From Sphingomicrobium sp. XHP0239 (GTDB lineage: Bacteria; Pseudomonadota; Alphaproteobacteria; Sphingomonadales; Sphingomonadaceae), in contig NZ_CP154608.1 of NCBI RefSeq assembly GCF_039555325.1, forward strand, positions 496,001-560,000: a DNA stretch of 64,000 nt, read 5' to 3'. A model generated the notes under the pieces. The model was not told the origin of the DNA, did not search any database, and was given only the letters and a program-made list of their open reading frames with translations. The position numbers and the translations under genes are program-made. Below, in pieces: positions 50,433-60,282 of this stretch; the stretch's first letter is position 1, and every line of letters begins with the position of its first letter.

Positions 50433-51341
50433 ATGCCGATACGCCCTACCATCCTGTTCCTCCTTGGCGCTTTCTGGCTCGCGGGTGCAGGGACTGCGCA
50501 AAGCCAGGATGCGCCTCCGGCGTTTCCGGAAACCGAGATCTTCCTGTTCGATTACGATGCGGCAAGTGGGTCCGACGCGCTGGCGAATGGCCGTAACGTT
50601 ACGCAGCGACCCGGTTACGACAATCAGCCCTACTTCACGCCGGATAGCTCGACGTTCATGTATTCGCGGGACGATGGCGTCCAGACCGACATCTGGGAAT
50701 ACGATCTGGCTTCGGGAACGCATTCGCAGGTAACACGGACGAGCGAGTCCGAATTCTCGCCTACCCCGTCGCCCGACGGCACGACCATCTCGGTCGTCTA
50801 CGAGCGCAATAACTCGATCTGGGAAATGGATCGGGACGATCCCGATACCCCGCGCTGGGTGCTGGAAACTGCGGGAATTTCCGAACCAGTCGGCTATTTT
50901 GCGCGAAATCACGCGACCGGCGATGTCTTGTTCTGGTCACGATACGGCTACAATGTGGCGCTGACCCATGACGATCGGCAGGACTATCATTTCATCAGCG
51001 GCCACGCGGTGCCCGCAACCCCGCACCTGATCCCCGGAAGCAACGAGTTCAGCTTCGTCCATCGGCAGACCAATGAGGAAGTGTGGATCAAGGCATTCGA
51101 CCCCGCGACCAAGGCCGTGCGACCGCTCACCCCGATCGTGGGATCCAACGCCAACTACAGCTGGGCACCGGATGGTTCGATCCTCCAGATCGAAGGGACG
51201 GAGTTGCATCGCTGGCGCGAGGGAGCCGATGGTTGGGAGATGATCGCCGATCTGTCCGAGTTCGGGCTTAGATCCGCAAATCGGATCGCGATCAGCCCCG
51301 ACGGGCGCCGCATTGCCATCGTCGGCATCCCGAAGGACTGA
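50433..51341 (+). CDS. Secreted TolB-like beta-propeller (PD40) protein
   Basis: The 302-residue protein has a signal peptide (about 1-25, ending GTAQS) and repeated WD40-like/PD40 units such as NQPYFTPDSSTFMYSRDDG, EFSPTPSPDGTTISVVYERN and RIAISPDGRRIAIVGIPKD. These form a periplasmic beta-propeller for protein-protein contact. Full-length TolB is larger and has an N-terminal domain that is absent here. The partner is unknown. It is convergent with rimO. Confidence 0.82.
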   Translation: MPIRPTILFLLGAFWLAGAGTAQSQDAPPAFPETEIFLFDYDAASGSDALANGRNVTQRPGYDNQPYFTPDSSTFMYSRDDGVQTDIWEYDLASGTHSQVTRTSESEFSPTPSPDGTTISVVYERNNSIWEMDRDDPDTPRWVLETAGISEPVGYFARNHATGDVLFWSRYGYNVALTHDDRQDYHFISGHAVPATPHLIPGSNEFSFVHRQTNEEVWIKAFDPATKAVRPLTPIVGSNANYSWAPDGSILQIEGTELHRWREGADGWEMIADLSEFGLRSANRIAISPDGRRIAIVGIPKD

Positions 51342-51439
51342 CCGCGCCTCACTCGCTCTCGATCAGGGTCAGTTCGCGCTGCCGACCGTCGACCGACTCA
51401 AAAGGAAATGGCGTCGGGGATCACGTCCGGCGCGCGGTC

Positions 51440-52792
51440 TCAGCCAGTCGGTGCGCCGAACAGATCGTGCTCGTCCGCCTCTTCGATGGTGGCCATCACG
51501 ATGTCACCGGGAACAAGATGTCCCGCATCGCGCAGATGCACCTCTCCGTCGATTTCAGGAGCGTCGGCCTCGCTTCGGCCGGTAGCGCCACCACTTTCCG
51601 CATCGACGAGGTCGATGATGACGGGAAGCGTTCGGCCGATCTTCGACTGTAACTTTGCGGCGCTGATCCTGGCGCTGTGCTCCATGATCCGGGCGTACCG
51701 TTCTTCCTTCACTTCTTCCGGCACCGGATCGGCGAAGGCGTTCGCCTCGGCACCCTCGACGGGTTCGAAGCGGAAGGCACCGACACGGTCGAGCCGTGCT
51801 TCGGTAAGCCAGTCGAGAAGATACTGGAAGTCCTCCTCGGTCTCGCCGGGGAAGCCGACAACGAAGCTCGAGCGCACCGCGATGTCGGGGCAGAGGCTGC
51901 GCCATTTGGCGAGACGTTCCAACACCTTGGCCTCGTTGGCGGGCCGTTTCATCGACTTCAGGATCTTCGGGCTGGCATGCTGGAAGGGGATGTCGAGATA
52001 AGGTGTGAGCTTGCCGGCAGCCATCAGTTCGACAGTGCGATCGACGTGAGGATAGGGGTAGACGTAGTGCAGGCGGATCCAGGGCGTTTCACCGTCAGGG
52101 GTGCGTAGATCGCCGAGCTTGTCCGCAAGCGTGTGCATGCGGGCGTCGATTTCCTCGCCTTTCCAGTTCCACGTCTGCTTCTTGAGATCGATGCCGTAGG
52201 CGCTGGTGTCCTGGCTGATGATCAGCAGCTCTTTCGTTCCCGCCGCGACCAGTTTTTCGGCTTCGCGCAGGACCGCGTCGGGCCGGCGGCTGGCGAGGTC
52301 GCCGCGGATCGAGGGGATGATGCAGAAAGCGCAACGGTGGTTGCAGCCCTCGGAAATCTTGACGTAGCTGTAATGGCGCGGGGTCAGCTTGGTGTCGGGT
52401 TGCGGGATGAGGTCGACGTAGGGCGAAAGCTCAGGCGGGACGGCCTCGTGGACCGCCTCGACGACCTGCTCATATTGCTGGGGACCGGTGATGGCGAGCA
52501 CGTTGGGGTGCTTGGCGCGGATCAGTTCGGCCTCGTTGCCGAGGCAGCCGGTGACGATGACGCGGCCGTTTTCGGCGATCGCCTCGCCGATGGCATCGAG
52601 GCTTTCTTCCTTGGCCGAGTCGAGAAAGCCGCACGTATTGACGAGGACGACGTCGGCACCATCGTAATCGGGGCTCATCTGATAGCCGTCGGCGCGCAGA
52701 CGTGTGAGAATGCGCTCGCTGTCGACCAGCGCCTTGGGGCAGCCGAGGCTGACCATGCCGACTTTCTTGGGAGAGGGGATCTGCGTAGCCAT
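51440..52792 (-). CDS. rimO: Ribosomal protein uS12 methylthiotransferase RimO
   Basis: RimO adds a methylthio group to an aspartate of ribosomal protein S12. The N-terminal domain has cysteines in [13 protein letters not shown] and [13 protein letters not shown]. The radical SAM cluster CNHRCAFC is in [20 protein letters not shown], and the C-terminal TRAM domain ends with [20 protein letters not shown]. Length of 450 residues is typical. It is convergent with the beta-propeller gene and sits 42 bases downstream of the DUF1963 gene. Confidence 0.96.
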   Translation of the reverse strand: MATQIPSPKKVGMVSLGCPKALVDSERILTRLRADGYQMSPDYDGADVVLVNTCGFLDSAKEESLDAIGEAIAENGRVIVTGCLGNEAELIRAKHPNVLAITGPQQYEQVVEAVHEAVPPELSPYVDLIPQPDTKLTPRHYSYVKISEGCNHRCAFCIIPSIRGDLASRRPDAVLREAEKLVAAGTKELLIISQDTSAYGIDLKKQTWNWKGEEIDARMHTLADKLGDLRTPDGETPWIRLHYVYPYPHVDRTVELMAAGKLTPYLDIPFQHASPKILKSMKRPANEAKVLERLAKWRSLCPDIAVRSSFVVGFPGETEEDFQYLLDWLTEARLDRVGAFRFEPVEGAEANAFADPVPEEVKEERYARIMEHSARISAAKLQSKIGRTLPVIIDLVDAESGGATGRSEADAPEIDGEVHLRDAGHLVPGDIVMATIEEADEHDLFGAPTG

Positions 52793-52834
52793 CTGGGGTG
52801 CGCCCCTAGCGGCTAAGCGGTTGGGACGCCAGTT

Positions 52835-54421
52835 TTAATAGCTTTCCGCCGTCAACTCGACCGCATCGAAATTGCCCGTGGCGAGATCCTCGGGCCGGAT
52901 CCAGAACTGGTAGACACCTTCGGCGAAATGGTGACCGAGCCCCGGGTTGGCCCCCATTTCGAGGAGCAGAAGCCATTCGTCGGCACGCTCTTCGGCCTCC
53001 ATCGAAACGAAAGTCGGTGCGCACAGCATCCGCTCGTCGCCCGCGCTAAAGCGGTGACGGTCGATTACGAGGGCGATGGCCTCGGGCGGCAGGTCAGAGG
53101 GGTCGCCCGAGCCGAGCGTCGCCTCGACGCTGTCGGTGACGATGGTGGCGAGCCTGGGTTCGACGAGGGCATCGTGCGCTTTGAGCATGCGCCAGAAGTC
53201 GGCGCGGGCCGTCTTCGACAGTGGCCGACCGGCCTTGTCGGCGCGTTCGACCTTGCGCTGCCAGTCGGAAAGATCCCCGGTGAGTGCCTTGCGCGCCTTC
53301 TTCGTTCCGCCTTCGACATCTTCGAGTTGGGCGAGTGCAAGACGAATGGCTTGCCAGTCCTGCGGGAAGATGCCGAACGGCTGTTCGAGCGCGCCCCGCG
53401 GATCGCGCGTGGGTTCATAGTCGGTTGCTACGAGCCCCGATTCCAGATCGGCAATCGCGGCGGTCGCGGTGGTGCGATCGATGCCGCCGGGCCAGAATTT
53501 GTTCGTTTCCGGGGTCGCTGCCTCGGAGGCGCGAATGACGACGGGGTCGAACGTCCATCTTGGGAGCGTGCGCGGCCAATTTCCTGTTGCGGTCCACACG
53601 CCCGGATCGGCGAAGGCTCGCGGAAGCGATGCCGGGACGTCATGTTCGACGAAATCCGGGGGGAAGCCGGTGCCATGCACGATTTTCCACTCCCAATAGG
53701 CTCCCCAGTGGAGATCGAGAAAGACCGCGAGGACTCCGTGGTCGGGGAGGAGGTGAAAACCGGCCGCCGCCGGGATTTTCGACAGGTCTATCTGCCCGAT
53801 GAAGCTGAGGGCGCGGGTTTCACCTTCCCGCGTCGTGAAGGTGGGCCAGTCGAATCCGTCCGGCAGAACGGGACGTCCGCCCCAGAAGCTCAGTTCGGTG
53901 GGGCTGCGCCGCGGCGGCAGATGCTGGCGGAACATGATCGCCTGCGCTCGCGCCTTGACGAGTGAAGGATGCGGGCCGGTGCGGTTTGGCGGTGCTTCGG
54001 CATCGGGTGACTCGAACGCCAAGGCTTCGTTCGTAGCGACCGTCTCCGTGTCCGTTTCGGGCACGAGAATTGTGTCGTCCCGCAACTTGCTTTGCAACGT
54101 GTCGAGCAAGCCGTGGACTTCGTTCGGGGCGGGCGGATTGTCGGGATCGTAATCCTCCACCGAAACGGGTGTCGGCGGCGGATCCTGATCCGAACTCTCA
54201 TCGACGGACCGATCTTCCCGGCTAGCGGCAGCCGAGGGGGCGTGCTTGCGCAGAGGCGGAGCCTTGGCAAATTTCTCCTTGGCGGCGGCGCTCTGACCGC
54301 GGCTGGCGAGGCGGTGCAGACGGTCCTGTGCGGGGTCGATCGCTGGCGATTGCGCGGCGTCGGTCGTGTCCTCGTGCGTCGTTCCCGCTTTCTTGTTCAG
54401 TCCCAGAAAGTTCTTGAACAT
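52835..54421 (-). CDS. DUF1963 (YwqG-like) protein with disordered N-terminal extension
   Basis: The C-terminal two thirds (about 160-528) match DUF1963/YwqG: LSFWGGRPVLPDGFDWPTFT, ALSFIGQIDLSKIPAAAGFH, LLPDHGVLAVFLD and, at the end, LLLEMGANPGLGHHFAEGVYQFWI. The first ~150 residues are charged, rich in D, P, S and A, and appear disordered. The family is common in bacteria but has no assigned function. The gene has about 120 bases of upstream sequence before the potassium-channel gene on the same strand. Confidence 0.83.
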   Translation of the reverse strand: MFKNFLGLNKKAGTTHEDTTDAAQSPAIDPAQDRLHRLASRGQSAAAKEKFAKAPPLRKHAPSAAASREDRSVDESSDQDPPPTPVSVEDYDPDNPPAPNEVHGLLDTLQSKLRDDTILVPETDTETVATNEALAFESPDAEAPPNRTGPHPSLVKARAQAIMFRQHLPPRRSPTELSFWGGRPVLPDGFDWPTFTTREGETRALSFIGQIDLSKIPAAAGFHLLPDHGVLAVFLDLHWGAYWEWKIVHGTGFPPDFVEHDVPASLPRAFADPGVWTATGNWPRTLPRWTFDPVVIRASEAATPETNKFWPGGIDRTTATAAIADLESGLVATDYEPTRDPRGALEQPFGIFPQDWQAIRLALAQLEDVEGGTKKARKALTGDLSDWQRKVERADKAGRPLSKTARADFWRMLKAHDALVEPRLATIVTDSVEATLGSGDPSDLPPEAIALVIDRHRFSAGDERMLCAPTFVSMEAEERADEWLLLLEMGANPGLGHHFAEGVYQFWIRPEDLATGNFDAVELTAESY

Positions 54422-54541
54422 CGTGCCATCCCGTTTCCCTACCCCGCGCCATCATGGACGGAATTGGTTTCGGAAGGGTTTACTCAAAAGCCGCGGAATG
54501 AGGCCGAAAGGCCGCAGATACTTGCGCTAAATTGGCTGGAC

Positions 54542-55615
54542 CTAGGTACCCGTATTACAGGGCGGGAAGGCGAAACCCGGGATGATTTCGATGATATGGT
54601 CGCCTTGCTGAAGTTCGTTGGCGCCCTCTTCCCAGAATCCGATCGACTTGCCGTCGCGAAGGATGCGCACGCCCAATCCGATGGCGACATCGGCGAGCGA
54701 CTTGCCGGCCTCGAACGGCTCGATCTCGCGTTCGTGAAGCCGGACACGTCCCGTCGCACTGGCAAGGTCGGCCATATAGTCGGCGATGCCCGCGCCGTGG
54801 GCGCTGCCCGCGAGAAGTAGGCCCGCGAAGCTGGTCGGGTTGATGACCGTCGTGGCCCCGGCGGCACGGGCGGGGAATTCGTTGTCCTCGGCGCGCACGG
54901 CGAGGCTGATGTGCAAATTGGGACACAGGTGCCGCGCGGTGAGGCAGATGAGGATCGAGGTATCGTCCCGACCCGCCGAGATGATCATGGTCGAGGCCTG
55001 GCGCAGGCGCACTGCCTCCATCGTTTCATCGCGCGTCGCATCGGCCTGCAGCACGATACATCCAAGCCGTTCGGCCTTGGCGATGCTTTCCGGATTCTGG
55101 TCGACGACCACGATCTTTCGCGGATCCTCGCCGCGCGCGATCAGTTCGTCGACCGCCTCGCCGCCGGAGGTTCCGTATCCTGCCACGACGATGTGGCCGG
55201 TGAGGGTACGTTGCAGTCTGCGCATGAGGAAATTGTCCCAGGATCGCTTGATGACGAAGGTGTAGGCCGTCCCCGCCAGAATCAAGATGAAGAAGATGCG
55301 CGCCGGCGTGACGACGAGAGCGTCGAAGAGCCGCGCGCGCTCGGTGACCGGCACGATGTCGCCGTAGCCCGTCGTGGTGGCGGAGATCATCGTGAAGTAG
55401 ATCACGTCGGCAAAGGAGAGCTCGCCATCGGCATTGTCGACGAAGGCGTCCCGCTCGATCCAGTGCACCGCGATGATGAAACCCAAGAGCGCGAAGAGCA
55501 GCGCGACCCGAATGCCGAATTGCGCCCAGCCCGAAAGCGGCGATTTCTGACGCAGCAAGGGCACCTGCGGCAGGCTGCGCTGTTGCGGTACGGCACGGGG
55601 CTGACGGCGTTCCAT
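54542..55615 (-). CDS. Potassium channel family protein with TrkA-N (RCK) domain
   Basis: The 357-residue protein has two transmembrane helices around the selectivity filter TTGYGD (residues 81-86), then a C-terminal RCK domain with VVAGYGTSGGEAVDELIARG and VVVDQNPESIAKAERLG. A TrkA-C-like domain closes the protein. Such channels conduct K+ and are gated by nucleotides or ions bound to the RCK domain. A basic N-terminus of ~30 residues precedes the first helix. It lies between parE and the DUF1963 gene, all on the minus strand. Confidence 0.9.
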   Translation of the reverse strand: MERRQPRAVPQQRSLPQVPLLRQKSPLSGWAQFGIRVALLFALLGFIIAVHWIERDAFVDNADGELSFADVIYFTMISATTTGYGDIVPVTERARLFDALVVTPARIFFILILAGTAYTFVIKRSWDNFLMRRLQRTLTGHIVVAGYGTSGGEAVDELIARGEDPRKIVVVDQNPESIAKAERLGCIVLQADATRDETMEAVRLRQASTMIISAGRDDTSILICLTARHLCPNLHISLAVRAEDNEFPARAAGATTVINPTSFAGLLLAGSAHGAGIADYMADLASATGRVRLHEREIEPFEAGKSLADVAIGLGVRILRDGKSIGFWEEGANELQQGDHIIEIIPGFAFPPCNTGT

Positions 55616-55659
55616 CGGGGGTTATCTAGGCGCGCTGTCGCGGCAAGCCAAGCGATGCC

Positions 55660-57651
55660 TCACGCGTCGATCGCTTCGTCGTCGAAGCCGGCCGCTTCGG
55701 ACTGGATGAACTCGAAGCGATGTTCGGGCTTCTTGCCCATCAACCGTTCGACGATGTCGCGTGTACCTTGCTGGTCCTGATATTCGGGGGGCAGGGTGAT
55801 GCGAATGAGGCTTCGGCTCGCGGGGTCCATCGTGGTCTCCTTGAGCTGATTGGGATTCATCTCGCCAAGGCCCTTGAATCGGCCGACGTCGACCTTCTTG
55901 CCCTTGAATTCGCTTTCCTCGAGCTCGGCACGGTGGGCGTCGTCGCGGGCGTAGAGCGACTTGGTCCCCGCGGTCAGACGGTAGAGCGGGGGCTGGGCGA
56001 GATAGAGCCGTCCGCGCTTAACCAGCTCGGGCATCTCCTGAAAGAAGAAGGTCATCAGGAGGGTCGCGATATGCGCGCCGTCGACGTCGGCGTCGGTCAT
56101 GATGATAATCTTGTCGTAGCGCAGCGCGTCGTCGTCGTAAGTGTCGCCCATCCCGCTGCCGAGCGCGAGTGCGAGGTCGGCAATTTCCTGGTTGGCGCGG
56201 ATTTTCTCGCGGGTGGCGCTGGCGACGTTGAGAATCTTGCCGCGGATGGGAAGGATCGCCTGCGTCTTGCGGTTGCGCGCCTGCTTGGCACTGCCGCCCG
56301 CGCTGTCGCCCTCGACGATGAAGAGTTCGGTTTCGCCATCCTCGCCGCCCGAATTGGCGCAGTCGGTAAGCTTGCCGGGAAGGCGAAGCTTCTTGGCGCT
56401 GGTTGCCGTCTTGCGTTTTACTTCGCGCTCGGCACGGCGCTTCAGTCGTTCGTCCATCCGCTCCAGAACGGAGCCGAGAAGCGCACGCCCGCGGTCCATA
56501 TTGTCGGCAAGATAATGGTCGAAGTGATCGCGCACGGCATTCTCGACGAAGCGCGCAGCCTCCAACGACGTCAGGCGATCCTTGGTTTGCGACTGGAAAT
56601 GGGGATCGCGGATGAACACCGACAACATGCATTCGATCCCGCCCATGATGTCGTCGGCGGCGATCTTGGCGGCCTTCTTCTCGTTTACGAGATCGCCGAA
56701 CGCGCGAAGGCCCTTCGTCAAAGCGGCGCGCAGGCCCGCTTCGTGGGTGCCGCCGTCGGGGGTCGGGATCGTGTTACAGTAATAGCGCTGGTAGCCTTCG
56801 GTCCACAGCGGCCAGGCGATAGCCCACTCGCATCGCCCCTGGTCGTCGGGAAAGTCCTGGCTGCCGGTAAAGGGCGGCGACGTAATGGTGCCGCGCTCGC
56901 CCAGCATGTCGTCGAGATGGTCGGCAAGACCGTTGTCGAATTTGAAGGTCGCGGTTTCCGGCACGTCGTCGCTGGCGAGCGAAGGCGCACATTTCCAGCG
57001 GATTTCGACGCCACCGTAGAGATAGGCCTTTGACCGGGCGAGATCGTGCAGGCGCTTGGGGCTGAACTTCGCGTCGCTCCCGAAGATTTCCGGGTCGGGC
57101 GTGAAGACGACCTTGGTGCCGCGGCGGTTGGGGGCGGCCCCGACTTCCTCGAGCTTCGAGGTCGCATGGCCCTTCGAAAACGTCTGGCGATAGACCTTCT
57201 TATCGCGGGCGACCTCGACGACGGTATCGTTGGAAAGCGCGTTGACGACGCTGACGCCGACGCCGTGGAGGCCGCCGGACGTCGCATAGGCCTTGCCCTC
57301 GAACTTGCCGCCCGAATGGAGGGTGGTCAGAATGACCTCCAAAGCGGATTTGTCCTTGAACTTGGGGTGCGGGTCGATGGGAATGCCGCGCCCGTTGTCG
57401 GCCACGCTCAACCGGTTGCCTTCGTCCAGTTCGATTTCGATCCGGTTGGCGTGACCGGCGACGGCCTCGTCCATCGAATTGTCGATGACTTCGGCGGCGA
57501 GATGATGGAGCGCTCGCTGGTCGGTCCCGCCGATATACATGCCAGGACGGCGACGCACCGGTTCGAGCCCCTCGAGCACCTCGATCGAGGAGGCATCGTA
57601 ATCGGCGGAAGCTTTTTCGGGCGAAGCGGAATCGAACAGGTCGTCGGACAT
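55660..57651 (-). CDS. parE: DNA topoisomerase IV subunit B
   Basis: ParE is the ATPase subunit that, with ParC, decatenates daughter chromosomes. The GHKL domain shows YIGGTDQRALHHLAAEVIDN, DNGRGIP, and GGLHGVGVSVVNALS. The TOPRIM domain has LFIVEGDSAGGSAKQARNRK, then ILPIRGKILNV and IIMTDADVDGAHI. I chose ATG 57651 (MSDDLFDSA), giving 663 residues; an upstream in-frame start is unlikely. It is divergent from the response-regulator gene. Confidence 0.96.
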   Translation of the reverse strand: MSDDLFDSASPEKASADYDASSIEVLEGLEPVRRRPGMYIGGTDQRALHHLAAEVIDNSMDEAVAGHANRIEIELDEGNRLSVADNGRGIPIDPHPKFKDKSALEVILTTLHSGGKFEGKAYATSGGLHGVGVSVVNALSNDTVVEVARDKKVYRQTFSKGHATSKLEEVGAAPNRRGTKVVFTPDPEIFGSDAKFSPKRLHDLARSKAYLYGGVEIRWKCAPSLASDDVPETATFKFDNGLADHLDDMLGERGTITSPPFTGSQDFPDDQGRCEWAIAWPLWTEGYQRYYCNTIPTPDGGTHEAGLRAALTKGLRAFGDLVNEKKAAKIAADDIMGGIECMLSVFIRDPHFQSQTKDRLTSLEAARFVENAVRDHFDHYLADNMDRGRALLGSVLERMDERLKRRAEREVKRKTATSAKKLRLPGKLTDCANSGGEDGETELFIVEGDSAGGSAKQARNRKTQAILPIRGKILNVASATREKIRANQEIADLALALGSGMGDTYDDDALRYDKIIIMTDADVDGAHIATLLMTFFFQEMPELVKRGRLYLAQPPLYRLTAGTKSLYARDDAHRAELEESEFKGKKVDVGRFKGLGEMNPNQLKETTMDPASRSLIRITLPPEYQDQQGTRDIVERLMGKKPEHRFEFIQSEAAGFDDEAIDA

Positions 57652-57681
57652 TGGCAGGGGGTATAGGCGGCGGAAGGGCGC

Positions 57682-57707
57682 GCTGCAAAGCCGGATCCCG
57701 GCGCAGC
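57682..57707. other. Hairpin in the region between parE and the response regulator
   Basis: GCTGC-AAA-GCCGG-ATC-CCGGC-GCAGC forms two stacked 5-base stems with a three-base bulge, in the 117-base divergent region. Because both genes point away, it is not a terminator. It may be a regulator-binding site or a structure in the 5' leader of parE. No T tract follows. Confidence 0.3.
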
Positions 57708-57768
57708 CTATCGTCAACGCTTTCTTTACCGCCTTCGCTTACTCTCCGGTGCTGGAAAGGTGCGGCTG

Positions 57769-58143
57769 ATGGCACGAATCATTGTGGTCGACGACGACGA
57801 ATTGACGGTGGACGTGGTACGGGCGGCGCTGGAGCGCGAGGGGCACATCGTGGGCGCCTTGCCCGATGGCACCTCGGTCACCGATGTCGCGGTGCACAAG
57901 CGGCCCGATCTCATGATCCTCGACTGTTCGATGCCGCACAAAGGCGGGATCGAGGCACTGCGCGAGCTGCGCCAGTCGAGCGCGCACGACATGCCGGTGA
58001 TCATGCTGACCGGCCGGACGGGCAAGTCGGACGAGCGCATCGCGTTCGAAGCGGGCGCGGACGATTATCTGCGCAAACCCGTCGATCCCGACAAGCTGGC
58101 GATCTGCGTCGAGACGCTGATCGATCAAGCCCGGGCGGCATGA
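57769..58143 (+). CDS. Single-domain response regulator
   Basis: The 124-residue receiver domain has the acidic pair in VVDDDELT, the phosphoacceptor Asp52 in LMILDCSMPHKGG, the threonine in MLTGRTGK and the lysine in YLRKPVDPDK. There is no output domain, so it is a CheY- or DivK-like relay. The ATG follows AAGG by eight bases, and the stop overlaps the hybrid kinase start as ATGA, so the two work together. Confidence 0.93.
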   Translation: MARIIVVDDDELTVDVVRAALEREGHIVGALPDGTSVTDVAVHKRPDLMILDCSMPHKGGIEALRELRQSSAHDMPVIMLTGRTGKSDERIAFEAGADDYLRKPVDPDKLAICVETLIDQARAA

Positions 58144-60272
58144 CCGTTTCGACGGCGGCCGATCGCGTGCCGCCCGAATTTCCGCGGGCTGCGGCAATCA
58201 CCGGGATCATTGCGATCCTGGTGATGACCCTAGGCGCACTGGCTTCGAACTTGTTCGTCAGCGACCGGACCCGCGCGATCGTCGACGTGCAGTATGAAGT
58301 GTTCGAAGCGGCCGAGGAACTGGCGCGGGCTCAACTCGCCAACGATGCAGCGCTGGCGTTGGCTGTCGCCTCCGCCAACCCCGACGATACGGCGCGGTAT
58401 GATGAACGCGTGCGCGAACTGCGGGATGCGCGGCGGCGGCTGGAAGAAGCGATCCGCTTGCCCGAAAACCGGATCGCCTTTGCGGAGATGGATGCGGTCT
58501 CGCGGCACCTGGAGGCCGAAAACCGGCACGTCCTCGATCTGGTGCGCAGTGGCGACCGCGGCGCCGCCGAAGCGCGCATGAGAAGCACGGAAATTCGCTC
58601 GCTGCGGGCGGAAACCGCCCGCGTGCAGGAGGAAATCTACGCACGTTCGCGCCGCCATACCTCCAGCCTGCGCGACGCGGTGGGCAACACGCTCGATCTC
58701 AATCTCTATGCCGCATTGGCGGCGATGCTGCTTCTGGTGGCATGCGGTTTCTTGGTCGCCCGTCCGGCGCGGGACTGGGCTCGCGAATTGAAACGGATGG
58801 AGCGCGAGGCGGCATCGCTGGCGGAGGCGCGGAGTCAGTTCGTGGCGGTGATGAGCCACGAGATCCGCACGCCGCTTAACGGTGTGATCGGATTCGCCGA
58901 CATGCTGCTGACCGACAAAACCCTCAACGAGGAGCAACGGCACCGGGTCGAGATCATCCATTCGGCAGGCGGAATGCTCCTTGGCATCGTCAACGACGTG
59001 CTGGATTTCTCCAAGCTGGAGGCGGGGCAGATGCTGGTGGCGGTGGAGGACTTCCCGCTCGAGAGCCTTATCGACAATTGCGTGTCGGTGGTGCGCCCAT
59101 CGTCCGATGCGAAGAACCTTGCGATCGAGACGCGGATCGATGCGAACCTGCCCGTTTTCCTCCGCGGGGACCGTGGGCGTCTGGCGCAGATCCTCATGAA
59201 TCTGCTGGGCAATGCCGTGAAATTCACCGCGCGCGGCGGCGTTCGGATCGAGGTTGTGCAGGGTGCCGGAACCGAAGTCCTCTTCCACGTGATCGACACG
59301 GGTCCGGGAATTGCGGCGGAGACCCTCGAGCGGTTGTTCGCCCCCTTCACGCAGGCCGATGCGACCGTCGCGCGCGATTATGGCGGCACGGGACTGGGCT
59401 TAAGCATCAGCCGTCAGCTGGCACGCGCGATGGGCGGGGACATCGAAGTTTCGAGTATCGAGGGTACGGGAACCACCTTCACGCTGCGCCTTCCGCTCAC
59501 CCCCGGGACCAACCCGAACGCAGCAGGCGTCGTGGATCATGCCTCCGCCGGCGCGCGCATCCTCTTGGCCGAGGATGTGGCGATGAACCAGGAACTGGCG
59601 ATGGCGATGCTGTCGTCGATGGGCCATTGCGTCGAGGTGGTGGAGGACGGTGCGGCGGCGCTAGCGGCCATTCGCGCCCGCGATTTCGATCTCGTCTTGA
59701 TGGATATCCAGATGCCCCACATGGACGGTCTCGCGGCGGCGCGGGCTATCCGTTCGATGCCGGGGCCGCGAGGCAAGGTACCGATCATCGCGCTGACCGC
59801 CAACGGCCTTCCCGAACAGGTCATCGCCTATCGAAAGGCTGGAATGGACGGCCATGTCGCCAAGCCGATCCATCGTCCCTCACTTGAGGCCGCGCTGTCG
59901 GAGCACTTGGGTTCGGTAGTGTCGGAAAGGCCGAGCGCGGCCCATCCTCAGGACGCACCCCTTTCATTCGAAGAGACGTCCTTCGACGGCGTGCGAAATC
60001 TGCTGGGGGACGAACGGGTCGCGGGTCATCTCGAAACGGTGGCGAACAGCTTGCGCGACATCGATGCGGCATCCCCCTCCGATCAGCGAGCCATCGCACA
60101 CAAGTTGGCCAGTCAGGCCGCGACCCTGGGGCTGCATCGGCTGGCGAGGGCGGCGGCTGCGGTCGAACAGGATCCAAATGGGCGAAATCTGGCCGAGTTG
60201 GCGGCCGTGAGCGCAGACGTCGTCGTGGCCCAGTCGCGTCTCGAAATCATCGCCCCGCGGCAGCGCGCCTAA
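58140..60272 (+). CDS. Hybrid sensor histidine kinase with receiver and HPt domains
   Basis: The 710-residue protein has two transmembrane segments (about 21-40 and 190-208) bracketing a helical periplasmic sensor. A HisKA domain carries His240 in VMSHEIRTPLNG, and the ATPase has NLLGNAVKFTARG, IDTGPGI and GGTGLGLSIS. A receiver domain carries Asp522 in LVLMDIQMPHMDG, and a C-terminal HPt domain carries His654 in AIAHKLASQAATLG. This is a complete unorthodox phosphorelay. Its partner is likely the response regulator whose gene it overlaps. The signal is unknown. Confidence 0.93.
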   Translation: MTVSTAADRVPPEFPRAAAITGIIAILVMTLGALASNLFVSDRTRAIVDVQYEVFEAAEELARAQLANDAALALAVASANPDDTARYDERVRELRDARRRLEEAIRLPENRIAFAEMDAVSRHLEAENRHVLDLVRSGDRGAAEARMRSTEIRSLRAETARVQEEIYARSRRHTSSLRDAVGNTLDLNLYAALAAMLLLVACGFLVARPARDWARELKRMEREAASLAEARSQFVAVMSHEIRTPLNGVIGFADMLLTDKTLNEEQRHRVEIIHSAGGMLLGIVNDVLDFSKLEAGQMLVAVEDFPLESLIDNCVSVVRPSSDAKNLAIETRIDANLPVFLRGDRGRLAQILMNLLGNAVKFTARGGVRIEVVQGAGTEVLFHVIDTGPGIAAETLERLFAPFTQADATVARDYGGTGLGLSISRQLARAMGGDIEVSSIEGTGTTFTLRLPLTPGTNPNAAGVVDHASAGARILLAEDVAMNQELAMAMLSSMGHCVEVVEDGAAALAAIRARDFDLVLMDIQMPHMDGLAAARAIRSMPGPRGKVPIIALTANGLPEQVIAYRKAGMDGHVAKPIHRPSLEAALSEHLGSVVSERPSAAHPQDAPLSFEETSFDGVRNLLGDERVAGHLETVANSLRDIDAASPSDQRAIAHKLASQAATLGLHRLARAAAAVEQDPNGRNLAELAAVSADVVVAQSRLEIIAPRQRA

Positions 60273-60282
60273 GTCTCCGCAA

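Noticed and set aside
51342..51439. Hidden small gene between the beta-propeller gene and rimO
   Set aside because: The 98 bases hold no frame with a start and ribosome-binding site and no hairpin of note.
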